64,000 nt of DNA from Thermogemmatispora sp042408735. Lineage in GTDB: Bacteria; Chloroflexota; Ktedonobacteria; Ktedonobacterales; Ktedonobacteraceae. The stretch spans positions 26,642 to 90,641 of the forward strand of contig NZ_JBHOQV010000014.1 in the NCBI RefSeq assembly GCF_042408735.1, given 5' to 3'. Every line of letters starts with the position of its first letter. Position 1 is the stretch's first letter. Positions 53,110 to 62,614 of the stretch are shown here, piece by piece. Position numbers and translations under genes: made by a program. Below the pieces are notes generated by a model. It did no database searches. It was not told where the DNA came from and saw nothing but the letters and a program-made list of their open reading frames with translations.

Positions 53110-54426
53110 ATGAGAGCCGCCGCCGTGGCATTCGTGCTGGTTGCTGGAGCTGCCGTGGTCCTGTGGTTCGGGAATACGCTGAATTCCTGGGTGCTTGGTG
53201 GCCTGATAGGCGGATTGGCAGCCTTACTGCTTAGTATCCCCATTTCTCTCTCTCTCTTCTCTTTTCTCTCCCGTCGTCACGATGAGTACTTCCGAGCCGA
53301 GTTGCAGGCGCACATGGCTCTCGAAACGGCGCGCCAGTTGCCCCCCCAGGCCTCTACGCGCGCCGCCCGCCAGCCGTTGCTGGCTCAGGATGGCAGACGG
53401 GGCGAGACGCGCTATACACGAATGGCTAGTGATGAGGAAGCCCTGGTCGAAGAAGAGGAGGAGTGGAGTTTTGTTGAGGAAGAGGATGAAACTGATTCCA
53501 ACGATGGATATGTGACCTTTGACGATGAGGAGCCAGAGGAGGAGATGGTACGCGTTCGGAGGCCTGCTTCTATGCCGCTCTCATCACGTCTATCTCGCTC
53601 ATTATCTCGAGAGCTTCCGGCCCGTTCCCCCTCTTCGGCTCCCTTGCAGTCACGCTCGACCGGGCGCCACTCCTCCGGTCTCCAGCCGCAGACGCGCTTC
53701 GAGGGTCCCCGGCCCCAGCCGCTCCAAGAGGGCTATCGGCTCTCCCCCGCACCCGCTGGCCCGGCGTATCCAGGGGTCCCGCGCTCTCAGGCCGCGGGCA
53801 AGCGTCGTCAGAGTCAGTACTTCGCAGAGGCCCTGCGCACCGCACGCCTGGAGGCGGTGCGTCAGCAGGAAGAGGCCGTTAGCGAGGAGGACGTTGAGAT
53901 CTCTCCCATGCTTCCGCCGCCGCCACCAAGGCTGGCGGCGCGCCGTTCTTCCGGCCTCTCTGGGTCGATGCCTGCTTCTCCCTCTTCTGCGCTCTCCGCT
54001 TCCGGACAGCGGGCGCAAACCATGCAGCAGATGCAACAGCGCCAGCCTCGGCCTTCGCAATCGTTGGGACGGTCAGAGCGCTCAGCCTTGTCTGATTCTG
54101 GGCCTGCTGCTCCATCGCGAATGGCTGGGCGACGCCCGCCGCTGGCCGCCGGGCCTGATGAGATTGGGGAGATCTATGATGGGTATGGCTCTGCTCTGAA
54201 GACGACAAATGCGGGAAGGGAACCCCTGGGGCGTCCCTATGTGACGAGCGAGCAGCGTCTCCTGCGCGGCTCGCCCTCGGGGAGCTTGAGAAATCCCCTG
54301 GTACGCCGCCCTCCCTATCTTTATGAGGATGACCCGCTGCGTGCCGAATTGAGTCAGTTTGCCGAGGAGCCAATCACTCGCCGCTCTTCTCGTCTTCGAC
54401 GCTTGCCTGCCGCTGACGATCTCTAG
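53110..54426 (+). CDS. Membrane protein with long disordered tail, unknown function
   Basis: 438 residues. Two N-terminal membrane helices (AAAVAFVLVAGAAVVLWF and WVLGGLIGGLAALLLSIPISLSLFSFL) form a hairpin, followed by about 380 residues without predicted fold: an acidic patch (EEEEEWSFVEEEDE), then Ser/Arg/Pro/Gln-rich sequence. The tail is probably cytoplasmic. No family recognised. It is co-oriented with the DedA gene. Confidence 0.65.
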   Translation: MRAAAVAFVLVAGAAVVLWFGNTLNSWVLGGLIGGLAALLLSIPISLSLFSFLSRRHDEYFRAELQAHMALETARQLPPQASTRAARQPLLAQDGRRGETRYTRMASDEEALVEEEEEWSFVEEEDETDSNDGYVTFDDEEPEEEMVRVRRPASMPLSSRLSRSLSRELPARSPSSAPLQSRSTGRHSSGLQPQTRFEGPRPQPLQEGYRLSPAPAGPAYPGVPRSQAAGKRRQSQYFAEALRTARLEAVRQQEEAVSEEDVEISPMLPPPPPRLAARRSSGLSGSMPASPSSALSASGQRAQTMQQMQQRQPRPSQSLGRSERSALSDSGPAAPSRMAGRRPPLAAGPDEIGEIYDGYGSALKTTNAGREPLGRPYVTSEQRLLRGSPSGSLRNPLVRRPPYLYEDDPLRAELSQFAEEPITRRSSRLRRLPAADDL

Positions 54427-54609
54427 AGGCTTGGGGAGATCAGGGTCGGAGCGGGAGCGCCCGATCAGGTAGCTGGCGACTTGCCGGGCCAGGAGCTGGG
54501 GCCAACGCCACGGAACGGGACGTTGGTACCCTTTTCCTGGCGTCCGCTGGCCGAGTGTGCTAGGATTGCTCAAAAGTGCAGGAGCTTGCCTTACAAAGGA
54601 GGCCGCGTT

Positions 54610-55563
54610 TTGTTGAATCACTTGATCGAGGCTCTCACCAGCTTGATCACGAATCTCTATGTCTCGACGGGTCTGCTCGGGATCGTGGTGGCTATGGCGA
54701 TCGAGAGCTGCTGCATTCCCCTGCCCAGTGAGATTGTTATGCCTCTGGCCGGCGTGATGCTCGCTCAGGGCAGGTTGCTTCCTGGTCTCAACTCCTGGTT
54801 GGCTCTGCTGCTGGTGGCCCTCTCCGGCTCTCTTGGCTGTTTGCTCGGCTCGATGCTGGCCTATGCGATCGGGGCCTCTGGCGGGCGCCCACTGATGTTG
54901 AAGTATGGTCGCTATCTGCTGATTTCGCAGCACGATGCCGATAAGGCGGATGAGTTCTTCCGACGCTGGGGAAGCGCTACAGCGTTCTTCTCGCGCCTGC
55001 TGCCAGTTGTACGAACATACATTTCCCTGCCTGCCGGTATTACAAAAATGCCGTTTGGGCGCTTCTGTCTCTACACCTTCCTTGGGTCGCTGCCCTGGTG
55101 CCTGGTTCTGGCTTACGCTGGCACGGTGCTGGGTAATCACCTGGATACCTTGGCCCCGATCTTTCACAGCCTCGACGGGGTAATCGTCCTGGCCTTGCTG
55201 GTGCTGGTGGTCCTCTATGTCTGGCGGCATATTCGCAACGATCGGCGAGCGCGCGCCGCGCACGCCGCCGCTGAGGCCGCGGCCGCCCAGCAGCAGCCGG
55301 CTGGCTGGCAATCACCGGTTGCCGGTCCCGACGGGCAGCGCTTTCCGTCAACGCCTTCTCAGGCTGCTCCCTGGGGAGGGCCTGTGAGCCAGCCCCCCTT
55401 TGGACCCCCGTGGTCCAATCCGTCGACGGCGCCCTCGGCTCCTCAAGCCGCTCCCTCGCCTCAGGTTCCCTGGCAAGGGCCTCCTGTGCAGGGCCAGACT
55501 TTTCGACCGCCCTGGCCCGCACAAGGCCAGGGCGGACCAACGGGTCCCTATTCTCGCCAGTAG
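54610..55563 (+). CDS. DedA-family membrane protein with Pro-rich tail
   Basis: 317 residues from a TTG start set by AAAGGAGG seven bases upstream. The SNARE-associated/DedA core is clear: ESCCIPLPSEIVMPLAGVML, GCLLGSMLAYAIGASGGRPL, FFRRWGSATAFFSRLLPVVRTYISLPAGITKMPFGRF. DedA proteins move undecaprenyl phosphate or other lipids and support the proton motive force. The last 100 residues are low-complexity Pro/Gln/Ala. The following 55564-56131 holds no gene I can support. Confidence 0.88.
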   Translation: MLNHLIEALTSLITNLYVSTGLLGIVVAMAIESCCIPLPSEIVMPLAGVMLAQGRLLPGLNSWLALLLVALSGSLGCLLGSMLAYAIGASGGRPLMLKYGRYLLISQHDADKADEFFRRWGSATAFFSRLLPVVRTYISLPAGITKMPFGRFCLYTFLGSLPWCLVLAYAGTVLGNHLDTLAPIFHSLDGVIVLALLVLVVLYVWRHIRNDRRARAAHAAAEAAAAQQQPAGWQSPVAGPDGQRFPSTPSQAAPWGGPVSQPPFGPPWSNPSTAPSAPQAAPSPQVPWQGPPVQGQTFRPPWPAQGQGGPTGPYSRQ

Positions 55564-56131
55564 GCTAGTGGCAGCAAAGCGGCGCAGCAGTGGTAGCCGG
55601 CAAGGGCAGGTGCCCGAGCCGGCCTCTTTGTTTATGGCCCGCTCCGGGCGGCTTGAAGGGTACAGGGGGTCGAAATTGCAGCGACTGAGGGGGAGCCAGA
55701 CGAGCAACCTGCTGGGGGCGGGCTTGTGTGGCTTCTCTCTCGCTGGCCGCCAGCGCCAGGGACTGGGGGAGACCGGCGCCTGGGAGTGCTGGTCGGAGGA
55801 ACGGGGGTGGGGGAGATCCTCCCAGGCGTCGGTCTTGACAGCAGGAACCATAGGGGTCTGTCTGCTCCCTATAATAGGGGGAAGAAATCAAAAAATCCTA
55901 AGCCAATTACAAAGATTCTGTAAAGAATCTGGCCCTGACTCCTGGTCCAGGCTCTCTGGCCCTCCCCGACGAGCCGCTGCGGCCTCCAATCGACCCAGCG
56001 GCTCCCCTCCCTCCTTCTTCCTGGCTGGACTGGGTAAAGAGAAGACGGAGAGCACCGCCGACAATGGAAGCGGTGCCCTCCGTCCGAGAGGAGGGGGGAC
56101 AAGGAAGCGCTTGCCCGCTCAATCAGGGCCT

Positions 56132-57721
56132 CTAGGGCAGACTGCTGAGGTGTGGCCCCACGGTATTAGCGAAGGCATAGCCATTGGAGGCGTCCCAGTT
56201 AATCGACCAGGTCATGGCCCCGCGCAGACCGGGATAGGTCTTAGAGGGCTTGAAGCTGGCGCAGTTGGTGCCGCTGCTGAGGCAGTCAAGGGCTGCGTTA
56301 ACTACTGAGGGAGCAACGTAACCGCCGCCCGCCGCCGAGGGTGAGGCAGGCAGCCCCAGGCCGACCTGATCGGGGCGTAGGCCGCCCTGCAGCTGGATGC
56401 AGGCGAGCGCAGTGATAAAGTCCTCGCTTCCCTGGGCATAGACCTTGCCATCGCAGCCGTTCATCGTTCCTGAGTTGTAATACTGAGTGTTAACGAGAGT
56501 CAAAATGTCTTTAATGTTCAGGGCGAGCTGGAAGTAGGCGCCCGCCGTCGACTGCATATCGATGGTCTGCGGGGCCAGGGTGATGATCAGATTGGGCCCG
56601 GCCAGGGCCGAAAGTTGTCGTAGGGCGCTGGTCAGATAGGTGGGGTTGATCCCGTTTTCAAGATCGATGTCGACGCCGTCAAAGCCGTAAGTGGTCATGA
56701 GCTGGTAGACGCTGTTGGCGAAGTTCGTGGCACTTGTTGCGTCGTTGACGGTGATGGTGCCATTCTGTCCGCCAACGGAGATAATGACCTTTTTCCCTTG
56801 CGCGTGCAGGGTAGCGATGTCGCTGATAAACTGGCTGGTAGTGTAGCCACCGAGGGCTGAGGAGAGGCCGGAGTCGATGCTGAAGGTGACGGCGCCCGGA
56901 CGCGAGGGGTCGGCGTTGGCAAAGGCCACGGCAATCAGATTGTAGTAGGAGTTAATGGCGCTCAGCCTGAGCGGTGTGGCTCCGTTGGTGAAATCCTGCC
57001 AGTAGCCGGTCAGGACATGACGCGGAAGGCTGCCCCCGCAGCTTGTGCAGGGCGTCGGCGTCGGAGTAGGGGCGACCGTGCTGGTCGGTGTTGGGGTGCG
57101 GGTCGGTACCGGCGTGGGACTGGGCGTTGGGGTCGGACTGGGAGGGCTGGTCGGTGTTGGCGAGGGCGTCGCGGTGGCGCTGCCTGCTGGCCCGCTCAGG
57201 CTGACGTCATCGACATAGACGCTCCCTTGCAGATACCAGCCGTGCACGTAGATGGTGACGCTGGTGGTTGAGGCACCTGTGGTAAAGGAAACGCTGAGCA
57301 GGGTGTAGCTGCTGCTGCTCGTCCAGTTGCTGGCTCCCCCGCTGATGCCGAGATAGGCGTATGGACCGTTGACGTAGGCACTGAGGGTATAGCTGCTGTT
57401 GGGCTGGACGCCGATGGTCTGGGTACACTGCCCGGTGGTGGAAGCTGTGGGATTCATCTGCAGGGCATAGCTGCCGCTGTGCACCGGAGCAGTCACAACA
57501 GTGTCACCGGGGTCGCAGCTCCAGCCGCTGAGATTACCGCTCTCAAAGCCCGGGTTAGTGACAAGGTTGCTGCCTGCGGCAAAAGCCCCGCCTGCCGAAC
57601 GCAGAAAGAAGGCCGCGGCAAGACCACTGGCGATCAGCAGGGCTGAGAGTAATGCGAACAGGATGCGCGGTCGCAGAGGAGGTAACGGCCCAACCTTGGG
57701 CAGCCTACTGGGTAGGGGCAT
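56132..57721 (-). CDS. Secreted GH18 chitinase-like enzyme with carbohydrate-binding domain
   Basis: 529 residues: a membrane/signal helix (ILFALLSALLIASGLAAAFFL), a jelly-roll carbohydrate-binding module (LVTNPGFESGNLSGWSC ... VYVDDVSLSG), a 45-residue Pro/Thr/Ser linker, and a GH18 TIM barrel with FDGVDIDLENG, where the last Glu is the acid/base. HVLTGYWQDFTNG and LRGAMTWSINWDA are the first and last barrel strands. It likely hydrolyses chitin outside the cell. AGGAGG lies 12 bases before the chosen ATG; the frame stays open upstream. Confidence 0.9.
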   Translation of the reverse strand: MPLPSRLPKVGPLPPLRPRILFALLSALLIASGLAAAFFLRSAGGAFAAGSNLVTNPGFESGNLSGWSCDPGDTVVTAPVHSGSYALQMNPTASTTGQCTQTIGVQPNSSYTLSAYVNGPYAYLGISGGASNWTSSSSYTLLSVSFTTGASTTSVTIYVHGWYLQGSVYVDDVSLSGPAGSATATPSPTPTSPPSPTPTPSPTPVPTRTPTPTSTVAPTPTPTPCTSCGGSLPRHVLTGYWQDFTNGATPLRLSAINSYYNLIAVAFANADPSRPGAVTFSIDSGLSSALGGYTTSQFISDIATLHAQGKKVIISVGGQNGTITVNDATSATNFANSVYQLMTTYGFDGVDIDLENGINPTYLTSALRQLSALAGPNLIITLAPQTIDMQSTAGAYFQLALNIKDILTLVNTQYYNSGTMNGCDGKVYAQGSEDFITALACIQLQGGLRPDQVGLGLPASPSAAGGGYVAPSVVNAALDCLSSGTNCASFKPSKTYPGLRGAMTWSINWDASNGYAFANTVGPHLSSLP

Positions 57722-57866
57722 GGCAATGGCTATCCTCCTTGCCTTAAGATGCTTAGACAGCCCGAGGCTGTCAGGTGCCGCGGCAGGGCATGCTGGCCTC
57801 ATGCCTGCAGCCTGCCCCCTGGGTGGATAGACAGGCCGTGCCCTGCCGGCCAATCCTTCATGCCCA

Positions 57867-57895
57867 ATGATAATCAGAGATAATCATATCGTCAA
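57867..57895 (-). promoter_or_regulatory. Chitinase promoter with direct-repeat operator
   Basis: On the minus strand, TTGACG (57890-57895), 17 bases, TATCAT (57867-57872). The spacer and -10 contain TGATTATC twice, 10 bases apart (57869-57876 and 57879-57886), one helical turn. This fits binding of a regulator over the promoter. Confidence 0.55.
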
Positions 57896-58048
57896 GATGT
57901 CTAGACCACTCTGGCTAGCGAAGAAGAAAAGAACCCGCAGCCAGCCAGCCCAGGCAAGAAGAGGGAAACAGCGACCTGTCTGTCTGGCTGGCTGGTGGTC
58001 CTGGGTGCGGGTGCTGGGCGGCGAGTGGCTGGCAACAGCCTGGCTGGG

Positions 58049-58936
58049 CTAGGGAGCTGTTAAGGGTTGGGCCAGGCGGTAGCGCAAGAAAAGATAGCTA
58101 TCGGCTCGCTTCACGCTGAGTAGCTCCCCCCAGCGTGGGTCAGTCGGCAAGAAGAGCTGACCTGAGACAAAGCCGGGGCGAAGTTCCTCCGCGTCGCGTC
58201 CGGCGAGCTGTGGAGCCAGCGTGAGAAACAGCTCATCGATGAGCCGCTCGCTCAAAAAGCGCCCCATCAACTGGGGCCCTCCCTCTATCAGGATGCGCTG
58301 GCACGGTTGCCAGCGGCCGAGCGTCTCCACAACGGCGCGCGCCGGCAGAGGGCCCTCCTCAGCGGCGATCAGCAGCTGCAGTCTGGGAGGGAGGGATTGT
58401 TGCTGGAGCTGGGCCGCCCCTCGTGCGCTGGTGATCAGCACAGCGCTGATGGCCTCTTCCTGGAAGAGCGGCAGGCTGAGATCCAGGTTGCCGCTGTTGC
58501 TGACGATCACATTCAGTGGCTGAGGGGCCAGGCCCAACTGCTGGCGGAGCTGGCCATAGTCGCGGGCCAGCGGAGGGTAGATATAGTCCGGCGTCCAGCG
58601 ATGCTCTCGCGCATCGCGCAGCGTGCCTGCCCCGACAATAACCGCGTCGACGCAGGCGCGCAGCAGTCCCATGACCAGATGATCGTGCTCGTTGCTGCCG
58701 CTGATGTCCAGACTTGCACCATTGGCATGAGCAACCGCTACCCCATCGAGGGTCTCGACAAAGTTGCTGACGATATAAGGGCGCTCTTCTGGGACCGGCG
58801 GGAAAGCCAGCCGTCCGTAGAGATGGGCTAAGCGTGAAGGGAGCGGCAGGGCCTGACCCTCTGCCTCGGCCTGCTCAAAGAGGGTCTCGAGAGGAGATAA
58901 GGTCTGCATGGCTGGTGAACTGTTCTCGTTCTTCAC
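58049..58936 (-). CDS. RibD C-terminal-type reductase (DHFR fold)
   Basis: 295 residues. The reductase domain of riboflavin synthesis is recognised by YIVSNFVETLDGVAVAHANGA, DAVIVGAGTLRDAREHRWTP, NVIVSNSGNLDLSLPLFQ and RILIEGGPQLMGRFLSERLIDELFLTLAP. The deaminase half of RibD is absent. It would reduce the pyrimidine intermediate with NADPH, or another substrate, as many standalone copies have unknown roles. A GTG start is chosen because GGAGAAG precedes it by eight bases. Confidence 0.83.
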   Translation of the reverse strand: MKNENSSPAMQTLSPLETLFEQAEAEGQALPLPSRLAHLYGRLAFPPVPEERPYIVSNFVETLDGVAVAHANGASLDISGSNEHDHLVMGLLRACVDAVIVGAGTLRDAREHRWTPDYIYPPLARDYGQLRQQLGLAPQPLNVIVSNSGNLDLSLPLFQEEAISAVLITSARGAAQLQQQSLPPRLQLLIAAEEGPLPARAVVETLGRWQPCQRILIEGGPQLMGRFLSERLIDELFLTLAPQLAGRDAEELRPGFVSGQLFLPTDPRWGELLSVKRADSYLFLRYRLAQPLTAP

Positions 58937-59075
58937 CTGATCTTCTCCTGGTATCTGGGCTAGGTTTCGCACCTGGTGGCCTCTCCTGCCTGATGAGCCT
59001 GACAGGAGAGGCCACTCCAGCGTTCTATCTTCTCTGCTTATCACGCTGTTTTGCCCATTTGGGGAACCCTGGGTC

Positions 59076-60554
59076 TCAATCAGGGGTGGTGAGATCCTGC
59101 CAGCGGGCGCCGCTGTTAGCGATCATGCTGCCAATGGCGGCAACGCCCAGACAGGCCAGGGCCAGCCCGCCAACAATATACCACCAGGAGCCTGCGCTGA
59201 TCTGCGGAATCCAGGGGTAGATGACGGTCGTGATCATAGCCGTCAGGCAGGAGAGCAGTCCAGGAATACAGCAGAGCCAGAGGATAGGCCTGACGAAGGG
59301 CTTGGGAAACAGGCTTTGCTTATTCAGGAGGTCCGTATAACGGTATGTACAGACTAGCGTATCGATGAACAAGAACATGACGGAGAGCGCCCAGACGAGG
59401 GTGGCTGCAGCGATCAGGACATTATAGGCTTCGGTTGCAAAGTCGCTCGGCGACGATGGGGCGATCAGATAGGGGATGACCAGGAAGATGATGGCCGCAA
59501 AGCTCAGGCTGATAGCGGTCTGAAAAATGATGGCATTACCTGGTACTCGGTTGCCGTTGAGGAGGCCCACCTGCCTGGGCAGGTGCTTATCGATGGCGCC
59601 AACCATCAGCAGGCGTGAAAAGGTGGAATTGAAAAATACAGGTACGATGAAGAAATAGATTAAGATGCAGACGAGAACCAGGTCCCCCGCCCACTTACCA
59701 AAGACCATGTCCATGAGCAGCACTGGAGCGAAGCCGTTGTAGGCGGCCTGCTGTCCCTGGACCATGAGCATGGCCAGGGAGGTGATCAGATAGCTGGCGA
59801 AGACGATAGGAGTGCCCCAGAGGAGATGGCGCGTGATCACCTGACGCTTTGGCAGCATCTCCCCACCCAGGATTAAAGGCACCTCAGTGCTGAGGTAGGC
59901 AAAGGTGGCGTAGCCAAAGGTGATGAAGTTGGTCGGGCCAAGGCTCCATTCGGAAGGATGAGTGAGGCTTGTGGCGGTGGCATGTCCCTCCCACAGCCAG
60001 ATCAGGGCGGCCAGTCCCATCAGGGGCACGGCCATAAAGTAGATTATTGTTAATATATTGATCATATTTTGGACGAGGCGCAGGCGCTGCTGGGCAATCA
60101 GGCAGGAGAGAATGAGCAGGCCGATGATCACCAATCCTTGCTGCCAGGGTTCGCTCAGCCAGCCGCTGTGCAGGTTTTGCAGATAGGTGACGAATAGCTC
60201 GGGGCCTCCGATAATGAGCAGGGCACCGGAGAGCCAGGCGCAGAAGCCCGAGAAAAAGCTCCAGTATTGACCGAGCGCCTTGTAGCTCCAGTTGTAAAGC
60301 GCTCCCTCGTGAGGGAATAGCAAAGCTAGCTGGGCGGTAACAACGGCACAGGGAAGGAAAAAAACCAGGGCCCCCAGCAGCAAATAGCTGATCCCAGCCG
60401 CCCCGCTACCAACGAGTAGTGTCGAGATAGTGATGTTGAAGAGTAAAAGCATGTAGTTGGCCGTCATGTCCAGGGTATTGAGCTGGACGGGCATGGTGCG
60501 CGGAACATACGATTCCGACATCAACTCTTTCTTCTCTGCTGGCTCTTGTGTCAT
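59076..60554 (-). CDS. APC-superfamily amino-acid permease
   Basis: 492 residues with about twelve membrane helices. The N-terminal LFPHEGALYNWSYKALGQYWSFFSGFCAWLSGALLI is the conserved APC helix 2-3 region, and FGYATFAYLSTEVPLILGGEMLP equals the helix 6 signature. Substrate unknown; probably an amino acid or polyamine. The start at 60554 has AGGAG upstream. The 260-base gap to the hydrolase remnant has no gene. Confidence 0.88.
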   Translation of the reverse strand: MTQEPAEKKELMSESYVPRTMPVQLNTLDMTANYMLLLFNITISTLLVGSGAAGISYLLLGALVFFLPCAVVTAQLALLFPHEGALYNWSYKALGQYWSFFSGFCAWLSGALLIIGGPELFVTYLQNLHSGWLSEPWQQGLVIIGLLILSCLIAQQRLRLVQNMINILTIIYFMAVPLMGLAALIWLWEGHATATSLTHPSEWSLGPTNFITFGYATFAYLSTEVPLILGGEMLPKRQVITRHLLWGTPIVFASYLITSLAMLMVQGQQAAYNGFAPVLLMDMVFGKWAGDLVLVCILIYFFIVPVFFNSTFSRLLMVGAIDKHLPRQVGLLNGNRVPGNAIIFQTAISLSFAAIIFLVIPYLIAPSSPSDFATEAYNVLIAAATLVWALSVMFLFIDTLVCTYRYTDLLNKQSLFPKPFVRPILWLCCIPGLLSCLTAMITTVIYPWIPQISAGSWWYIVGGLALACLGVAAIGSMIANSGARWQDLTTPD

Positions 60555-60814
60555 AAAAATTTTCTCCTCTAGCGTTTTTGATAAAGTGGTTTTTTGACCT
60601 GCCATACCTGAAGGAGCCAAGTAAGAGAGAAAAACGCCTGTAGTCCAGGATCGCCACTGTAGAGAGAGCAGAACGGTCGGCAAAGCTCCCTGATGGGAAA
60701 CTGCCACCGCGTTCTACTCTCTCCTTGTCATATTGGTTAAAGTAGCCAGGAGAGGAATTGGCCGTAGGCAGCCGGCTGCCTTTTTAACATAACAAGAGAG
60801 GCGGCACTGTGCCT

Positions 60815-61616
60815 CTACTGCCGGCTGCCGCTGCAGCGATTGACCAGCTCACAGATAGCCTGTCTGGTCTCCTCTGCCTTCTGCTCAACATAGGGCATGT
60901 GACCGACGCCCGTCTGGTAGAGATGGACCTTATCGGTGCTGGCCACGGCGGAGAGGAAGCGATTGGTATCTTCGAGCGAGGCGAAAGGATCTTGATCGCC
61001 GGTGACCACCAGGAGCGGACTGCTGATGCGACCAGGGGTTTGGACGTGAGGAAGCCGGCCTGCTTCCAGGTAGGGGCCGACAGGGTAGGCATAAGCTGTA
61101 CCAAAGTGAGCCTGGTGCCACTGCAGCACCGCGGGAGGGGCCGAAGGGGCGAACATCTCCCACTCTTCTTCGGTGGTGTAGGCGTAGCCGCAGGGGGCTT
61201 GCTCCAGCTCAGCCAGCATCTCATCGATCGGAGTTGCCAGGGCGGCGTAGATAAAGCCAAGCAAGACCAGGCCGGCGATGCGCTCGGGGTAGCGCTCGGC
61301 CACGACAGGTGCCACCATCGTCCCGTAGCTTTCGCCGATCAGAATCACGCGCTCGTGACCGGTGACATGGCGAACAAAGTCGAGGACGGCCGCCGTATCG
61401 GCCACTGAGCTGGCAACCGTCACTGTCTTGCCATCGGCGACGCGGCTGGAGCGCCCATGTCCGCGAAAGTCGAAGGCGAAGGTGTGCGAGCCGTTCTGGG
61501 CCAGGGCATTGACCAGCGAGGCGTTTGCTACTGGGACATCGTAGCCGCTGCTATCCATGCCGGCCCCGTGCAGCAGCACCACCGGGAGCTTGGTATCGCC
61601 CCCCGCGATCCATAAT
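60815..61616 (-). pseudogene. Alpha/beta hydrolase, 5' end lost at a duplication breakpoint
   Basis: The body is intact: oxyanion region LLHGAGMDSSGYD, FDFRGHGRSS, nucleophile GESYGT, Asp in VTGDQDPFAS and His in TGVGHMPYVEQ. Upstream of LLHG the frame reads LWIAGGDTKLPVV and then runs straight into the duplicated WD40-gene fragment at 61617. The usual first 20-30 residues are gone and no start codon with a ribosome binding site remains. A GTG at 61582 could give a shortened protein, but the first strand would be damaged. Confidence 0.7.
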
Positions 61617-61900
61617 AGTTGAGCCTGGAGGCTGTCGGAGTGAAAGCGAGCGAGTGCTTACGGTTGCAGCCCTACGTTGTGAAGCCCATTGCTGGCCGGA
61701 GGGTGCCGGTAGAGGACGGGCTGCACGATGTGGGGACGCTGACCGATGCCACGGCCTTACCGGCGCTGGAGGTGGAGGAGGCTCGGACCTCTAAGAGTGG
61801 CGGGCAATCGGTAGGAAGAAAGCGCTTGCGCCGCTTGGCTCTAAGCCCGCCCGGCCTGACGGTGCTGGAGGCAGCGGGAGCAAGCGCGGGCTACGCTGCC
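61617..61900 (+). repeat. Duplicated fragment of the WD40-protein gene
   Basis: 284 bases matching 9269-9552 without gaps (15 mismatches counted). It codes in frame for LEAVGVKASECLRLQPYVVKPIAG onward up to the membrane helix, then stops at once (ATT TGA) after the breakpoint. It lacks the start, half the ubiquitin-like domain and all WD40 repeats, so it is a dead fragment. No terminal repeats or target duplication are evident at either edge. Confidence 0.9.
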
Positions 61901-62009
61901 ATTTGAAGTGGTTTCTCTTTCCCTTCGACGATCTCCCCTGAGAGAAGCATGCGATAGATCGCTTCTTTTCCTGTCTTTCAGTGTCCGCAAGCGGATCGAG
62001 GACGCCCTT

Positions 62010-62130
62010 CATCTCTGATTTCAAGCCCTCAGAGATGGGGGTTTTGTTGAAGCGACTCAAACCACGCGCCTGGGTCGCTTTCCAGACAGTAATCTGCAAG
62101 TGTTCTCGCAATCTCTGATTTCAAGCCCTC
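62010..62130. repeat. Hairpin and short direct repeat at the HD gene 3' end
   Basis: CATCTCTGA (62010-62018) and TCAGAGATG (62029-62037) form a 9-bp stem with a 10-base loop over the stop codon of the HD gene. The 20-base string ATCTCTGATTTCAAGCCCTC from the hairpin recurs inside the gene at about 62111-62130, so the gene's tail may have been extended by a small duplication. Confidence 0.55.
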
Positions 62131-62613
62131 TCGACACATCTGTGCCCATTCCATCCCTTTCGCGTATCCCTGTGCAGCATATTCGCGAGCTTGAAGCAGA
62201 CATTCCAGAATATCGGCCTCACGCGCCAACTGTCCCTCACGCGTGAGCTGTTGTGCTTGTTCTTGGAAGAGTTCAGCAATTTTTTGCGGCAGGTATTCGG
62301 GAAGATGCTCTACCTGGTCACGAAAAGCGCGTGGCTCTGCTTCTTGAGAGGCGAGATAGCGACGAGCTAGCCAGGAGATATCCCCAACTCGCGCCTCAGC
62401 GGCATCATGAAATAGACAGATGCTCGCCGTCCTCTCCGCATCAGCCCCCTCCAGAGATGCAAGGATATATCCAATGATGGCGGTGCGAAAACAATGCTCG
62501 GCCACAGTTTCTGGATCTCTCACGCCCATGCGCCACCATCCTGAGCGTCTCAACCGCTTGAGATGTCCTATCTCGTACAGATAGTGAGCGACCTGCTTCA
62601 AGTTCGGTCCCAT
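62029..62613 (-). CDS. HD-domain phosphohydrolase (YfbR/HDDC2-like nucleotidase)
   Basis: 194 residues. The metal motif is spread as usual: RDPETVAEHCFRTAIIGYIL (His), ICLFHDAAEARVGDISW (HD), and a later Asp. Family members remove phosphate from deoxynucleoside 5'-monophosphates. It starts one base after the stop of the UTRA regulator, so the two are translationally coupled and likely functionally linked. Confidence 0.82.
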   Translation of the reverse strand: MGPNLKQVAHYLYEIGHLKRLRRSGWWRMGVRDPETVAEHCFRTAIIGYILASLEGADAERTASICLFHDAAEARVGDISWLARRYLASQEAEPRAFRDQVEHLPEYLPQKIAELFQEQAQQLTREGQLAREADILECLLQAREYAAQGYAKGMEWAQMCREGLKSEIARTLADYCLESDPGAWFESLQQNPHL

Positions 62614-62614
62614 T

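Noticed and set aside
53650..54060. Frames antisense to the disordered membrane protein
   Set aside because: Low-complexity shadows of the Ser/Arg/Pro-rich tail.
62010..62130. CRISPR array
   Set aside because: Only two copies of a 20-base string about 100 bases apart, one inside a gene; no regular spacers or cas genes anywhere in the window.
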